Below are positions 22,395 to 33,174 of a stretch of 64,000 nucleotides of DNA, piece after piece. Source of the DNA: Larix kaempferi (taxonomy: Eukaryota; Streptophyta; Pinopsida; Pinales; Pinaceae). The DNA lies in NCBI GenBank assembly GCA_027924585.1, contig BSBM01001024.1, positions 5,084,001 to 5,148,000 of the forward strand, written 5' to 3'. The notes below the pieces were generated by a model. The model was not told the origin of the DNA. It saw only the letters and a list, made by a program, of their open reading frames with translations, and did not search any database. A program made the translations under genes and the position numbers. How positions within the stretch are numbered: position 1 is the first letter of the stretch; each line of letters starts with the position of its first letter.

Positions 22395-23179
22395 TTATAG
22401 TGAACGTGCCTTCTATGAGCACATTCCCTAATTCCCCATTACAACTTTTTCAACCATTAACTTTATGCATGTGCCCTACAACCAATATCTATTTGCACAA
22501 AAATAAATCAGCAATTTCTAGTGCCATGGCATGCATCTATTGTTCATAACAACAACCCATGTGCATTTTAGGAATGTGAACATGTTTAATTTAGAATGCG
22601 TGTACATTTTTATAAGAGTATGAATTTATAAATGCATGCCAAAAAAATCTTAGCATGATTGAAAAATCCCACTTGCATGTTTATTGATATGGTTGCTTCT
22701 TATTTATCTTCAACATGATGAACCTAGTAATTTGGGCTACAAAAACAACAAAACCTCCATTTTTCTAAATCCCTTTTAATATTTTTGGTTTTCACATAAT
22801 TTTTAAATAAACTACATAAATAGAAATAAAACTACACATATATAAATCCATCCTAATACTATCTATATATCTATCTATCTATCTATTATTATTATTACTC
22901 TCTTGACATAGATCATAATTTTAAAATATAACATCATCATGCTTAAATTTTTTATAACATTATCCATTAAACAAATATTTTTTTTCCAAAGAAAAAAACA
23001 CATATCTTATTTCTCAAAAGGAAAAACAAAATGCAATATTCAGGTGCACTTAAGCACTTTTAGTTTACTGCATTAATCTACTTACTATCTTTGTATTTAT
23101 GCACTTGGTTATTTTTTCCAAAACACTTCCATCAAAAGATGTTTTCACACTGTTTACATTATGAAATCAAATTACTATG
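22394..23179. other. AT-rich intergenic stretch
   Basis: No gene seen. Contains a short (TCTA)n/(TTA)n tract at about 22,862-22,900, which may be the decayed 3' tail region of the minus-strand LINE that follows. Confidence 0.6.
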
Positions 23180-24612
23180 ACATATTCATATATTCACATA
23201 GCAGAAAATAAAAAAGAAGATAAAATGACCATCTTAGTCTCAGAAACTCCTGATCTTGTCCTGGTAAGTGTTGTCCCTTCTCTAAGAGTAAGACCCTTTT
23301 TTGACATGGAGTCTGCTTTCTCATTTAATTCCCTGAAAATGTGGCATATTCGAAAAGTGTTGTATGTTCATGCCATCCTTTTAAGTCTTGTGTTGATACC
23401 CTAAAGATTGATATTCCTGATCTGGTTTTTTCCATTCATGTAGTCTATCCAAACTGATGAGTCTCCATGGACCTCCAACTCTTCAATTCCTTCTTCCAAA
23501 TCTAGACTTAGGATAGTTCCTAAAGCCAAGCCTCATGCCTTGTTGTTTGTACCTTGGCCTCCATTTTCTTTTAGTTCAATGTTGTCATTCTCATAGAGGG
23601 CAATGGTACCTCCCAGTCCACAAAAGTCATTTTCGCAGGCTCCGTCAAAATAAGCTATACAACCCTTGTAATCAAAAGTTAATGTATTGATAAATCTTGT
23701 ATTTTTGGGATCTTTCTCTATAAAACTTAAATGTAGTTCTCATACTTGAGTTGTTACATGGAAATATGGATTATGTTGGTCCTAAAAAATTCTATTATTT
23801 CGAGCTCTCCATATTCTCCAGATTGTTAGGAAGGGAATGCATTTGACCTTCTGTAACTCTGATTTCTCAAACCAAGGGACTAAGTTTTCTTCAAAAGTGC
23901 TTGCCTTCCATTGTTGTTCCACATTTAGACCATCACATATATTTCTGTCCAGACAGTTTGTGAGTATGTACAGGAAATTAGTAAGTGCTCCAATGTTTCT
24001 TCATTTCTCATACACATCATACATATGCTAGGCCCACAGAAGTTTCTCTTCAGTAGATTATCGCAAGTCACCAACTTCTTTTGCAAGGTCAGCCACATAA
24101 AATTTTTACATTTATGCGGTGCTAAAACCTTCCAAACTGCACTCCACCACCACTTTCTTTTGATGTTTAGACTATTCCATAAAATTGCATAGGACTCTTT
24201 GGCCGAGTAGGTTCTTCCTACTTTGTTTCCAATCCAAATCAGAGCATTTGGGTCTTCATTAAGAGTTATAAAACACTTTTTGTATTCCTATTCTTTATCT
24301 CTCCCATTCCTCATTCCACTATTCATTTAGGTTCAGTTCAAGTGCCAAGAGCCATGATTGTCTCTACGAGCCACCTGTTCCTGGAATGGAAACATCCTTA
24401 AGCTTATGAAATCCTCTATTATTTAGTGAGTCTATGAGTCCTTGTGATAGTTTTATTTATGGTCCACACCCCATGATGTCATCCTTATGAATCAGAACCT
24501 TCTCACCTAAGCCTACCTTCCATGCTAGCAGATCCCCAATCACTGGAAAATCCTTGCAGATGGATTTCCAAAATAAAGATCCCCCTTTATGAGATTTATT
24601 AGGTTGTCTAAT
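23180..24612 (-). pseudogene. LINE ORF2 C-terminal part: zinc-finger segment and RNase H
   Basis: Continuation of the LINE ORF with several stops. The segment at about 24,030-24,170 (WWSAVWKVLAPHKCKNFMWL, then Cys-rich CGPSICMMC) fits the RVT-linked zinc finger of plant LINEs. About 23,640 reads AYFDGACENDFCGLGG, then GTNNKA followed by a stop where Glu is expected. A GDSSVWID block and a final HIFRELNEKADSMS block (about 23,290-23,345) complete an RNase H fold. This is decayed. Confidence 0.75.
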
Positions 24613-26136
24613 CTAGGTAGTTATGTCTCCTCCTCCCATATACTTAACCTTCAATATTGACTTCCATTTCCCATCTTTTGTCAAAAGATTCCATAGTGAC
24701 TTTGCAGCCAAGGAAGAGCCAAAACAATCAAGTTCCTTGAAGCCCCATCCTCCTATATCTTTTGGTCTTGCTAATTGGGTCCATCTCGACCAATGTATTC
24801 CTTTTCCATATTTCCCTCGCCATAAGAAATTAAAGCATAACTTCCTCAATTTTGTCAAAACACCCTTGGGTATATGGGCAATTATCATCCAGTACACAAG
24901 AATCACATTCAAAACTACCTTAATCAAAATTGATTTCCCTCCTCTTGAAAGAAAGTTGTTGCACCAAAATTTTATTCTGGTTTCTACTCTAGAGATTAGC
25001 CAGTCCCAGTCTTTGATGTAGTAGTCATTTGGTTTCAAATGAAACCCCAAATACTTAAGACCCCCAGACAGTTTATGTTGTTTCATAGGGAAAGTAACAT
25101 TGAAGGCCTGCAAGTCCCATTCTTCAATAGCTTGGTGATAGACTGTTAATTTGTCATAATTTATTAGCATTCTAGTTGCTAAATTGAACTTGTCAAGGAT
25201 AGTCTTAACTTCCTTTTCTTCCTCGACACTATCATTAAGAAACAAAAGCACATCATCAACAAATAAAATGTGAGTAACTTTTACCTCTTCCCCAAAATGG
25301 ATACCTTGGATTTTCCCATTGTTTTTTGCCACCTGCAGAGATCTGCTTAGTGCCTCCATTACTAGCAGAAACAAGTACGAGGACATAGGGAATCCTTGCC
25401 TTAATCCCCTAGAAGCTGGATTTTTTTTTTATGCTGATCCATTAATTACCACTGCAAAATTTACTGTGGTCAAACATGCCCAAATCCAATTGACCATATC
25501 CACTAAAATCCCAATATGAATGAGAACAAGCCTTAAATACATCCAGCAGGTATGGTCATAGGATTTTGACAGATCTAATTTGATGACCTTTGATGGCTGA
25601 TCAGAAGTTTTGATAGTGTGTAAGGACTCATGTGATGTTCCCACAACATCGTGAATTTGCCTCCCTTCTATAAAACCAAATTGTTTTGCTGAGATGTTCA
25701 CTGCAAGGAAAGGTTTGAGTCTCTCCACTATAATCTTTGAAATGATTTTATATAAAGCATTACAAAGAGATATAGGTCTAAAGTCCCCAAAGGAGGTGGG
25801 TTTATCAATCTTAGGGATGAGGACTAAAAAAGTAGAATTGAAGCAAGAATGGATCCTACGAGTTGTTCTAGTTTCTTCAATCACATTTAATAAATCAGAG
25901 CCCAATAACTCAAAAAATGCTAGAAAGAATTCTGAAATCCATCCATCCAGACCCAGGCTTCTATCATTTTTTGCTTTCCTCGGAATGGATTCTAGTTCTT
26001 CTAAAGAAACAAGAGCATAAAGTGTTTCGTTGTCTTCTACAAAGATCCATTTAGGAAAGAGTGAGCAAAGATTTACAATCTTAGTTAGATTATTTCTATC
26101 AGGTTCTGTATAAAGATCTTTGAAGAAATTTACCAC
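24613..26136 (-). pseudogene. LINE reverse transcriptase with one in-frame stop
   Basis: Two open stretches of 235 and 257 codons are in the same frame, separated by a single TAA at 25,429-25,431. This TAA lies at the start of a run of ten A residues (minus strand). The upstream stretch shows GLDGWISEFF, FLVLIPKI, FRPISLCNALYKIISK and QFGFIEGRQI, the N-terminal RT blocks of plant L1 elements. The downstream stretch shows LRQGFPMSSYLFLLVMEALS and the active-site FVDD at 25,252-25,263 (usually FADD). Apart from this one stop the RT frame is open for about 500 codons. Confidence 0.88.
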
Positions 26137-26463
26137 TTCTTCTACTAACTTTTCAAAACCTTTGATCTTTTTCCCTCCATCTTTCTTAACACTATTTTTT
26201 TTTAAATCATTTCCAAAAATACAAATTGTTCTTCAGCATTTTACAAATTGTTTTATGAAAATTCCGTTATAGTCAACCACTGCAAAGACAAATCGTCATT
26301 ACCATTTAACAAATTATTTAAAGGAAATTTCCTTATCTATGTATTCAACCAATGCACTAAGCGAAAAATATACAATAACTCATTGAAAACCATTGAAAAA
26401 CTTTTCCAATCAGATTACTTCTGATATTTACATACAGTACTTCTCAAAGCAAGCGATAGCTAC

Positions 26464-27743
26464 TCATTGTGTGTATGTCCACAGAGGCTCCCATAACTGC
26501 AGAGAATCTCCATCGTCTAAAACAGGTGCGTTCGTACTCGTGTATATGTTCTCAGCTTGCACTGACTCGCTGTAAAAATTGGGATCCGAAACTTGATCAT
26601 ATCCTGTATCCAGGGTTAACAGATTAGCATGTAGTAGTCTAATGTGAGCCAGATTCTCTTCTGTGGAAGCCAAATGGAATTGCAGCTCGGCTATTTTTTT
26701 ATGCAGATCATTGATTATTCCTACACAGCCATACACAGGATCTCGAAGCCTTTCTCTTGCTTCGTACACCAAGCTGCTTACTGCCTCACCTCTCTTCTCT
26801 GCCGGAAGATCCTGCAAATTCACATCCATCAACCCGCCATTCATAAGCACATTCTACTAACGAGAAAGTTGGTATATGAGTAAACTAATTTCACAACTTT
26901 TATACTAGAGCAGTTGCATTATACAATGTAAGAGAAGAAATGTGGAATATAGGTGCATAAGCATTATTATGTTTATAGTACAACAATCAAATCTTTTTAA
27001 AGCAAAAGGATCATTTTTCAAATCATAATACTGTTAAAAATTTAACAAATTTCCAAATGTAATTAAAGTACTACTGTGATTGGATGTGATTGGATTTTGA
27101 TATATGGTGGAACAATATCTCCAGTCTAAATTTAAGAGACTTCTGACTTCTTTTTCGTATATTGCTGCCAATTCCAGCCGCTCAAAGAGAGAAGTTAAGA
27201 TGAATTTATATTAATTGTTCCCAATAGACTGGATTTAGAGAAGTGTGTTTGTGGAAGATAGTAGATATCAATTAATTCTGAAAGAAATTTTAAAATCTTA
27301 CATAACATTGTTAAACTTGCATAATCGAGGTATCCTTTAAAAAGCCCACATTTGGAAAAACAATTTAAACCACACAAATACCAACATTCTAACCAATAAC
27401 CAGAAACTCTGTGACTAACTAAATCGCCAACGTTTAGACTTCTTCTTTAAATTGATTACCAACATTCTAACCAATAACCAGAAACTCTGTGACTAACTAA
27501 ATCGCCAACGTTTAGACTTCTTCTTTAAATTGATTGATTTTCACTTCGCACTGAAGCAATGGAACAAACCTGTAGTAATTTGGTCACATGAACATTTCCG
27601 AACACTTTGTGTACCAACAGAAACTTCTGGGGGTTGTTCTGTGGAAAATAAGGAGCGAGTATGCATTTCTCTGAGCATTTCTTTTTCTGATTCTTGCAAG
27701 CAGCGCAGGGATATACTGTCTCTGTCTTCAAATGGGCAGACAT
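26464..27743 (-). CDS. LOB-domain (LBD) transcription factor, class I, two exons
   Basis: Exon 1 is 27,743-27,570 (58 codons) and exon 2 is 26,811-26,464 (115 codons plus stop), giving a 173-residue nuclear DNA-binding protein. The intron (758 bp, phase 0) starts GTTTGT and ends TTTGCAG. It splits the GAS block after KLLQ, the usual intron site of LBD genes. The LOB domain is complete: C-x2-C-x6-C-x3-C zinc block at residues 12-26, GAS block through DPVYG, and an L-x6-L-x3-L-x6-L coiled coil that marks class I. The C-terminal tail is acidic and Trp-rich. LBD proteins control organ boundaries and lateral organ development. I chose the ATG at 27,743; another in-frame ATG at 27,815 would add 24 residues. 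No frame damage seen. Subfamily unclear, perhaps near LBD23/24. Confidence 0.9.
27380..27535. repeat. 78-bp perfect tandem duplication in the LBD intron
   Basis: The 78-base unit beginning ACCAACATTCTAACC and ending AAATTGATT occurs twice in a row (27,380-27,457 and 27,458-27,535) without a mismatch that I can see. It lies about 35 bases inside the intron from the 5' splice site at 27,569. Confidence 0.93.
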
Positions 27744-27966
27744 GTAGCTTATCTGCAAAACAATTCCACACAAAATACAAATCTGTCGTGCAAACTTTCT
27801 CTCAGCAGAATGCAATAATATATCACAAATCCTTTCACTTACTATAGCTTGTGTTATTATACAGACTGTAGTTTTTCGAGCTGCAAGGAATATTAAACTC
27901 TAAACTAGTCTAAACTCAAGTCTACAGAAGTCTTGTCATGAATTGTATTGAGAGACGGGTAGGCTG

Positions 27967-27974
27967 TATTTATA
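27967..27974 (-). promoter_or_regulatory. TATA box of the LBD gene
   Basis: TATAAATA on the minus strand, about 225 bases upstream of the chosen ATG, so transcription would start near 27,935-27,940 with a 5' UTR of about 195 bases. The box is the centre of a palindrome, GGCTGTAT-TT-ATACAGCC (27,962-27,979). Confidence 0.6.
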
Positions 27975-28121
27975 CAGCCTTAAGTGGGCTAGGGTTGGAA
28001 ATGTGTGTCACACACATAACCCATGAAAGAATTTATTCCATTCATATCTCTTTTAAAGATTTAAGAAGTTTATAACCGATAAAATACTTTATTAATATCC
28101 AAAGTAATTAAAGCATTGAGT

Positions 28122-28313
28122 GTTTATAATTTGAGTGACTTAATTATTAAAAACATGTGTATTTTAGTCACCCTGAGGAGGTAGGAATGTACATTTCTAT
28201 ATATCTATATATATATGGTTTATAATTTGAGTGAGTTAATTATTAAAAACATGTGTATTTTAGTCACCCTGAGGAGGTAGGAATGTACATTTCTATATAT
28301 CTATATATATATG
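28122..28313. repeat. 96-bp tandem duplication upstream of the LBD gene
   Basis: Two copies of a unit starting GTTTATAATTTGAGTGA at 28,122 and 28,218, nearly identical. Each ends in a CTATATATCTATATATATAT tract. It lies about 150-350 bases upstream of the LBD TATA box. Confidence 0.93.
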
Positions 28314-28343
28314 GATGAGAGAGTTGCTACATTCAACAAGCAC

Positions 28344-29736
28344 AAATACCAACTACTTAGTGAACTTGTTGCATAGCATGATTGTTCCCAGGATATTAAA
28401 GAATATCCCTAATTTCACTAAATATTGAAAAATTTCTCCTAAAATTTAATTGTTGAACTCCCTGCCCAATATTCCTTTCCAATTAAGAAATATTGTATGT
28501 ATCAAATTTTATCAACCCATTTTTAATACTCCATTTATATCATATTATCAAGTTGTAACAAACAAGAGCCCTAACTCCCAACATGATTGCAAGGGTGAGT
28601 GATCAATTTGTAGCTTTGAATAGTGGAAGACCCAACGAAATAGTACTAGGAAGGAAAATGCATAAAGGAAACCCACTCAAGATATCAACATAACAAAGAA
28701 TATAAAAGGATGATAGTCCAATAGTTAGTGGAATGCTTATAAAAGATGAGAATTGCATATGTTTCACACCATAGTCTCAATCTACCAATTTTATATCAAG
28801 TAAATATAAGTATAGTCATAGAGAGCTCAAGTTTTCTATAAGTTTAATAAATTAAAAGTCCATAAAAATTAAAAAATGAAACCTTTTCGTGGATGGACTC
28901 CCCTACTTTCCTATCAAAACAAACATCATTGATGTTTGAACCCAAATGAACATAGCAAAATTTCTCTACTTTCCAATAACACCATATGATCATGTGCATA
29001 GCTTGGATTTGGGTCACTCACAAGATGCAATGAATTTCCTCCACTTCCTCTACATTTATTCTTGCAATCAATGGAATTAACAACATTTAGTTACATTTTC
29101 TTGGTTTATATCTAGTCTTTTTTTTTTTATCTTTATTGGAGAGGGAAAAATCTTCATTGTTAGGTTTACGATAACACATAGGGTATGTAAATAAGGATTA
29201 ATATTTCACCTATGTTCATTTCAGTTTCAATACAATATTAAGATGGATTCCTTGCATATAAGAATTGAAATTACAATTATGAATGTGCCAAATATAAATC
29301 AATCTAACAACTATTCTTAAGTGGCAATGTGAAAATGTTAAATAAGAATACAAAAAGTTGAAAGAAATAATTGGTCAAGAAAGCTTGATCTAACTTTTCT
29401 TTGTTCCAATGAGCCAAAAAATATTGATCTCACTCTTCTGGGTTGTCATGGAACAAAGTTTGATTGAATCTCAATAACCACCTAAACCCCAACCTAAAAA
29501 CTTAAGAATTAGATCTTTTATTCAAATGCCTACAAAAAATACAATACAATTGTTCAACTCTGGAACTCCCAATTAGCTACATCTCTTAACTTAAAGATGA
29601 AAAACAATATAACATCAATTCAAACCAAGCCTAAATAAGATATTAAATGAGTATGGATCAAGACCAGTAATCCAAAAATACTTCCATAGATATTATCATT
29701 GGTACACTATTAACTTAGGATCACAGTGAACCAATG
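28344..29736. mobile_element. M2: diverged, shortened copy of the M1 DNA transposon family
   Basis: Aligns with M1 (51,193-52,968) for most of its length. Shared landmarks are AGTGAACTTGTT near the left end, TTTATATCATATTATC, GTTGTAACAAACAAGAG, ATGATCATGTGCATAGCTTG, a poly-T tract, and GATATTATCATTGGTACACT. M2 lacks about 350 bases near the right end but keeps an AGTGAACC...ATGG terminus. No target duplication is recognisable and the left inverted end is decayed. No coding capacity. It lies about 370 bp upstream of the LBD TATA box. Confidence 0.68.
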
Positions 29737-31030
29737 GACTAGACTCAAGAATTAAAGAAGATTGCTGGATACAATTGCCTCTATATTACTTAGTTTGACG
29801 CCCTAAATTACTGGAAACTACCATTCATGGTCATAGTCAAATCGCTCCATGGAGTCGTATAAATTAAGAATAATATGTCAATTAATTCCCGAGATAACAC
29901 CATTTGCCTCATTGCCTGAACATAAAATTCGGGAGACAGACCGCCATTCAACACATAAGCTAATTATTATCGGCTTGAGGGACAGTCAGTCCAAGTCCAC
30001 CGTTCAAATCTAAAGAAAGATGGGAGTTAACATTCAAATGCGTTATTTCTTTCTTTGGTAAATGGTCAAAAAAGACTAAGAATCTCACCATCGATTAAAA
30101 TAAGAGAGAGGAAGAATGTAGTCCTAGTGCAGTGTGTTTTGACGTAGAATTGAAGAAGAATGTGTGAAACCGAAAGTAGGTAGATCCTTTACCTTGTGAA
30201 AGTAGAAACATAGTTTATATTTGTTGTTGACAGTACAGCGATGAAGATGCCTTCCATGACATGTTGACCACGCAAATTCAAATGGTTCAACAGGACCAGT
30301 CGTCGTCGGTGTGGCATCTAAATAATTTGACGCAGAAATCTTATGGAAATCAATTGTTTCCCAACCTGGTAACGTGGGTGTCCCTGGCTTGCGTCATTTT
30401 GATGACGCAGGAAGAAATGAGAGGCCTGATAACGTTATTAACTTGCAGCCAATGGCCATTCAAGTTTGCTAGTCAAATTTGGAGGTAAGGAAAGTAATGA
30501 AAGCCATTGGTTGGTGGCAGGTCTTACTACAGGAGGCTGTACGCTCATCACCTTTCTTTCTTTCGTTGTTGAATGAAAGTACATAGAAAAACCAGAGAAT
30601 AAGGGTGTCGTCAACGTAAACGTATTTGTTGTTGACAAAACGCTCATTTTCGACAAAACTGAAGAAGAATCATTAAAAGCATTCTTCAAATTTGTTGAAA
30701 ACAACATTTTATCGAATCGAAGTTGGGTCCACTTAGAGAAATCTCATATGTTTCACACATGGATTTTCTATTTTTGTAAGATGATTTTTGTTGTCAATGT
30801 TGCAATTCTTTTTTGAGTGTTATTATGGAGAATCAAGATATGGCCAACATTACAATCACTACATAGTTAAAGTATGCTTCCAAAGAGCAAGTGTCACAAA
30901 GCTAGATTTGAACCGTGGTGGAGAGGAAATTTCCCGATGGATGTAACCCTCTTACAAATGATGAGCCAATCTTGCAATTCTATTTGTGAGTCATTTATTT
31001 AATTTTGTAGCAATTTAATTTTTAATGTTT
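29737..31030. other. Unassigned stretch upstream of the LBD gene
   Basis: No recognised gene. The part at 30,120-30,760 has higher GC and several TGACG words, including a hairpin GCGTCAT-TTTG-ATGACGC at about 30,392-30,409. Overlapping opposite open frames of 75 and 89 codons there match nothing I recognise. It may hold distal promoter sequence or decayed repeat. Confidence 0.4.
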
Positions 31031-31352
31031 GAAAATGGTGACATCAAAAGATATGGTTTATGGTTTTGGGAAATTGATTATTCTTAATAAATTTGAGGTG
31101 AAAATAGGTTTACATATATATTAATTAATAAGCATATGAGCTAATTTAATGTAAAATATCATGAATTTATTTGTTATTATTATTATTTATTATTATATTT
31201 TAAATTTACATCAACATTATTGATCATTATTTATATTATAGAATTAATTTATATTCCTATGTTTACAAATTCATACTATGGTTTGTGTAAACCTTATAAA
31301 TTGTTTTACAAAAAGAAGAAATACTTTGTCTTGAAGCTCCTTAACTTTGGTA

Positions 31353-31424
31353 ATCTTTTCCAATTTTTCTTTCTAACTTTCATAGAGCAATCTCTTCCAA
31401 TTTTTCTTTCTAACTTTCATAGTC
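31353..31424. repeat. Short tandem duplication in the U leader
   Basis: Two successive copies of TTCCAATTTTTCTTTCTAAC followed by TTTCATAG, about 37 bases apart. Confidence 0.88.
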
Positions 31425-32371
31425 AACCTCTAACATGAGAATTTTTAGGTTTTGCCTAAGGCTTCATCAAATTTTGTTGCCTATGAATTGCCTTCATTTT
31501 TCTTGCATTTTTAAGTTCGCAACTTTCCTCTAAGCCTCCCATTTCCTAAGAACCTCAACCATAGAACCCTAACGATTTTAATAAGTGTTGTAGTCAGTTT
31601 GCACTCTTTTTCCAGTCTATACCTTCGACTTATTGGTGTAAAAATCTTAAAGATAGTCTTTTAGTTGTTGGAATTATTTTCATCCTTTCAGACCTTGTAC
31701 TTTTGATTCCCCCTTAAAGTGGAAGATCGGTGATGTCTTTGAGTTGTTTCAAGTCCCCGATTGCATCGGTTGGGTGCAAGAATCATGCCTAACCAAACCT
31801 AGAATATTAGTATGTCCATTTGCTAAGTGGTGTTTGAAATTCAATTCATATACTTTCCTTTGCTTTGCTTGTTGTATGACTAAAAGGTCTTGAGTTTCAA
31901 GATGCTTTCACTTGTGTGTGATAGGGTTGTCAAGAGTGTATTAATTTGGTTTTGTTGAGTAATTGTTCAAGAGTGAGTTTTGTGTTTCATTTCAAAAAAC
32001 AAAAATAGTTGGATCTATTATAAGTTGAATTTGTGTTTGCATTGCAAGCTCTTAAGACATTGACATTTTGCACTTAAAAAAAAGAAAAAGACAATTATTT
32101 TTGGTTTTGTAGTGTGTGTTAAGATCGTTGTACACTTGGTTTGTAGGATAAACTTGCATTTGGCATATGAAGCATAGTTTTCATTTTGCATAAAAGACCA
32201 ATTTTTTTTTGCATTCTTCAACCCCTTGGGAGGGTGTTGGTGGAAGGCTAATACTTGCACCCTTGGTGATTGAAACGTTAGTGTAATTGTTTCTCTATAT
32301 TCGTTGGTTGGACTTGGGCCTTGATAATCCCAAGATAATATTCCAAAGATCCCATATATGGATATTCATTG
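31425..32371 (+). other. Leader of element U, 5' of the B insertion
   Basis: No gene seen. The segment around 32,240-32,310 (ATACTTGCACCCTTGGTGAT, then TAATTGTTTCTC) resembles the T leader at 5,945-6,000. The CATTG at 32,367-32,371 is the left target-site copy of element B. Confidence 0.55.
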
Positions 32372-33152
32372 TGTTGGCATGGGGTTAGACCGCATGAAGT
32401 GTGGAAGTTGACAGCAATGCAAAGAACAATCCGCGGAAGAAATGACCATTCGCGAAGAACAAGGAGCCGACGAAAGCGCAAGATTGGTTTAGTTAGTTAG
32501 AATGGGTCATTTGGACCATTTTGTAACTACCTTCGTTTGCTATAAATAGGACTATGATTGTAAGCCTAAGGGCATCCTACAATAAGATCATTAGTGATCT
32601 ATAGAGATGCGGATGAACTCTGTAATGTTTTGCTCTGTTTTTAGCAGTTTTGTATGGATCCGCGATAAGGTGTTTTGAACTACTTCTGCGAAGGTTATAT
32701 CGCAGGTTTTGATGAATGCATGAAGATGTTCGGCTATGTTTATCTCTTTTGTCTCTGTTCATGATGAATGCAAGTGTTAATTGCGAAATGTTTAAAGCTT
32801 TGTGGTTTGGTAAATGTTGTTGATGCAAATGTTAGTTTAACCATGATAATGCGAATGTTGATTATACACTGAATATGAGAAGGATGAATGAATGTATGAA
32901 CTGTCAAGTGTAATGGGAAGACACAATCTCTGGTTTCTGTAGCTGTAGAGTGAGAACTGATGCATACTCCTCCCCCCACTGCGGAAATCTGGTTCATGCA
33001 GCCCCCTTAATCATCTCGGGTGAGACCTCACTTGCTCTGTGAGTGTTGTTGGAAAGGGTAAAATCTTTCTGGGCCGATGTTTAAGGGAGGTTGGTTGATG
33101 TTTGTTGACAGCAGTGCGAAGTGAACCCCTGTCGATAGCCGTTGTGTCAACA
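32372..33152 (+). repeat. 5' LTR of element B (781 bp)
   Basis: TGTTGGCATGGGG ... TGTGTCAACA, homologous to 47,805-48,583 and, inverted, to 20,848-21,680. TATAAATA at 32,541-32,548 marks the promoter. The downstream ATGGATCC region would be the start of R. Confidence 0.9.
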
Positions 33153-33154
33153 AA

Positions 33155-33174
33155 TGGTTCCGTTGTCGAGACCC
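33155..33174 (+). other. Primer-binding site of element B
   Basis: TGGTTCCGTTGTCGAGACCC, two bases after the LTR. It is the same class as in element A and similar to the TGGCGCCGTTGCCGGGG type of many plant gypsy elements. Confidence 0.7.

Larger units (their letters stand above)
23180..26210 (-). mobile_element. LINE (L1-type, with RNase H domain), 5'-truncated
   Basis: Minus-strand non-LTR retrotransposon ORF2. The reverse transcriptase is at 24,613-26,136, a zinc-finger-type RVT-associated segment at about 24,030-24,170 and an RNase H domain at about 23,290-23,660. No endonuclease domain or ORF1 is present upstream of about 26,210, as expected of a 5'-truncated LINE copy. It ends about 250 bp beyond the stop codon of the LBD gene. 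Both are on the minus strand, so the LINE lies in the gene's 3' flank. Confidence 0.82.

Noticed and set aside
22364-22549. Open frame starting Met-Cys-Val-Cys-Val
   Set aside because: Translation of the TG microsatellite.
27741-27815. Upstream in-frame ATG of the LBD gene adding 24 residues
   Set aside because: The extension is hydrophobic and Cys-rich, and LBD proteins usually have short N-termini before the first Cys. It is kept only as an alternative start.
30261-30707. Overlapping plus (75 codons) and minus (89 codons) frames as a possible gene
   Set aside because: No recognised domain, no splice context, and opposite frames overlap; not enough support.
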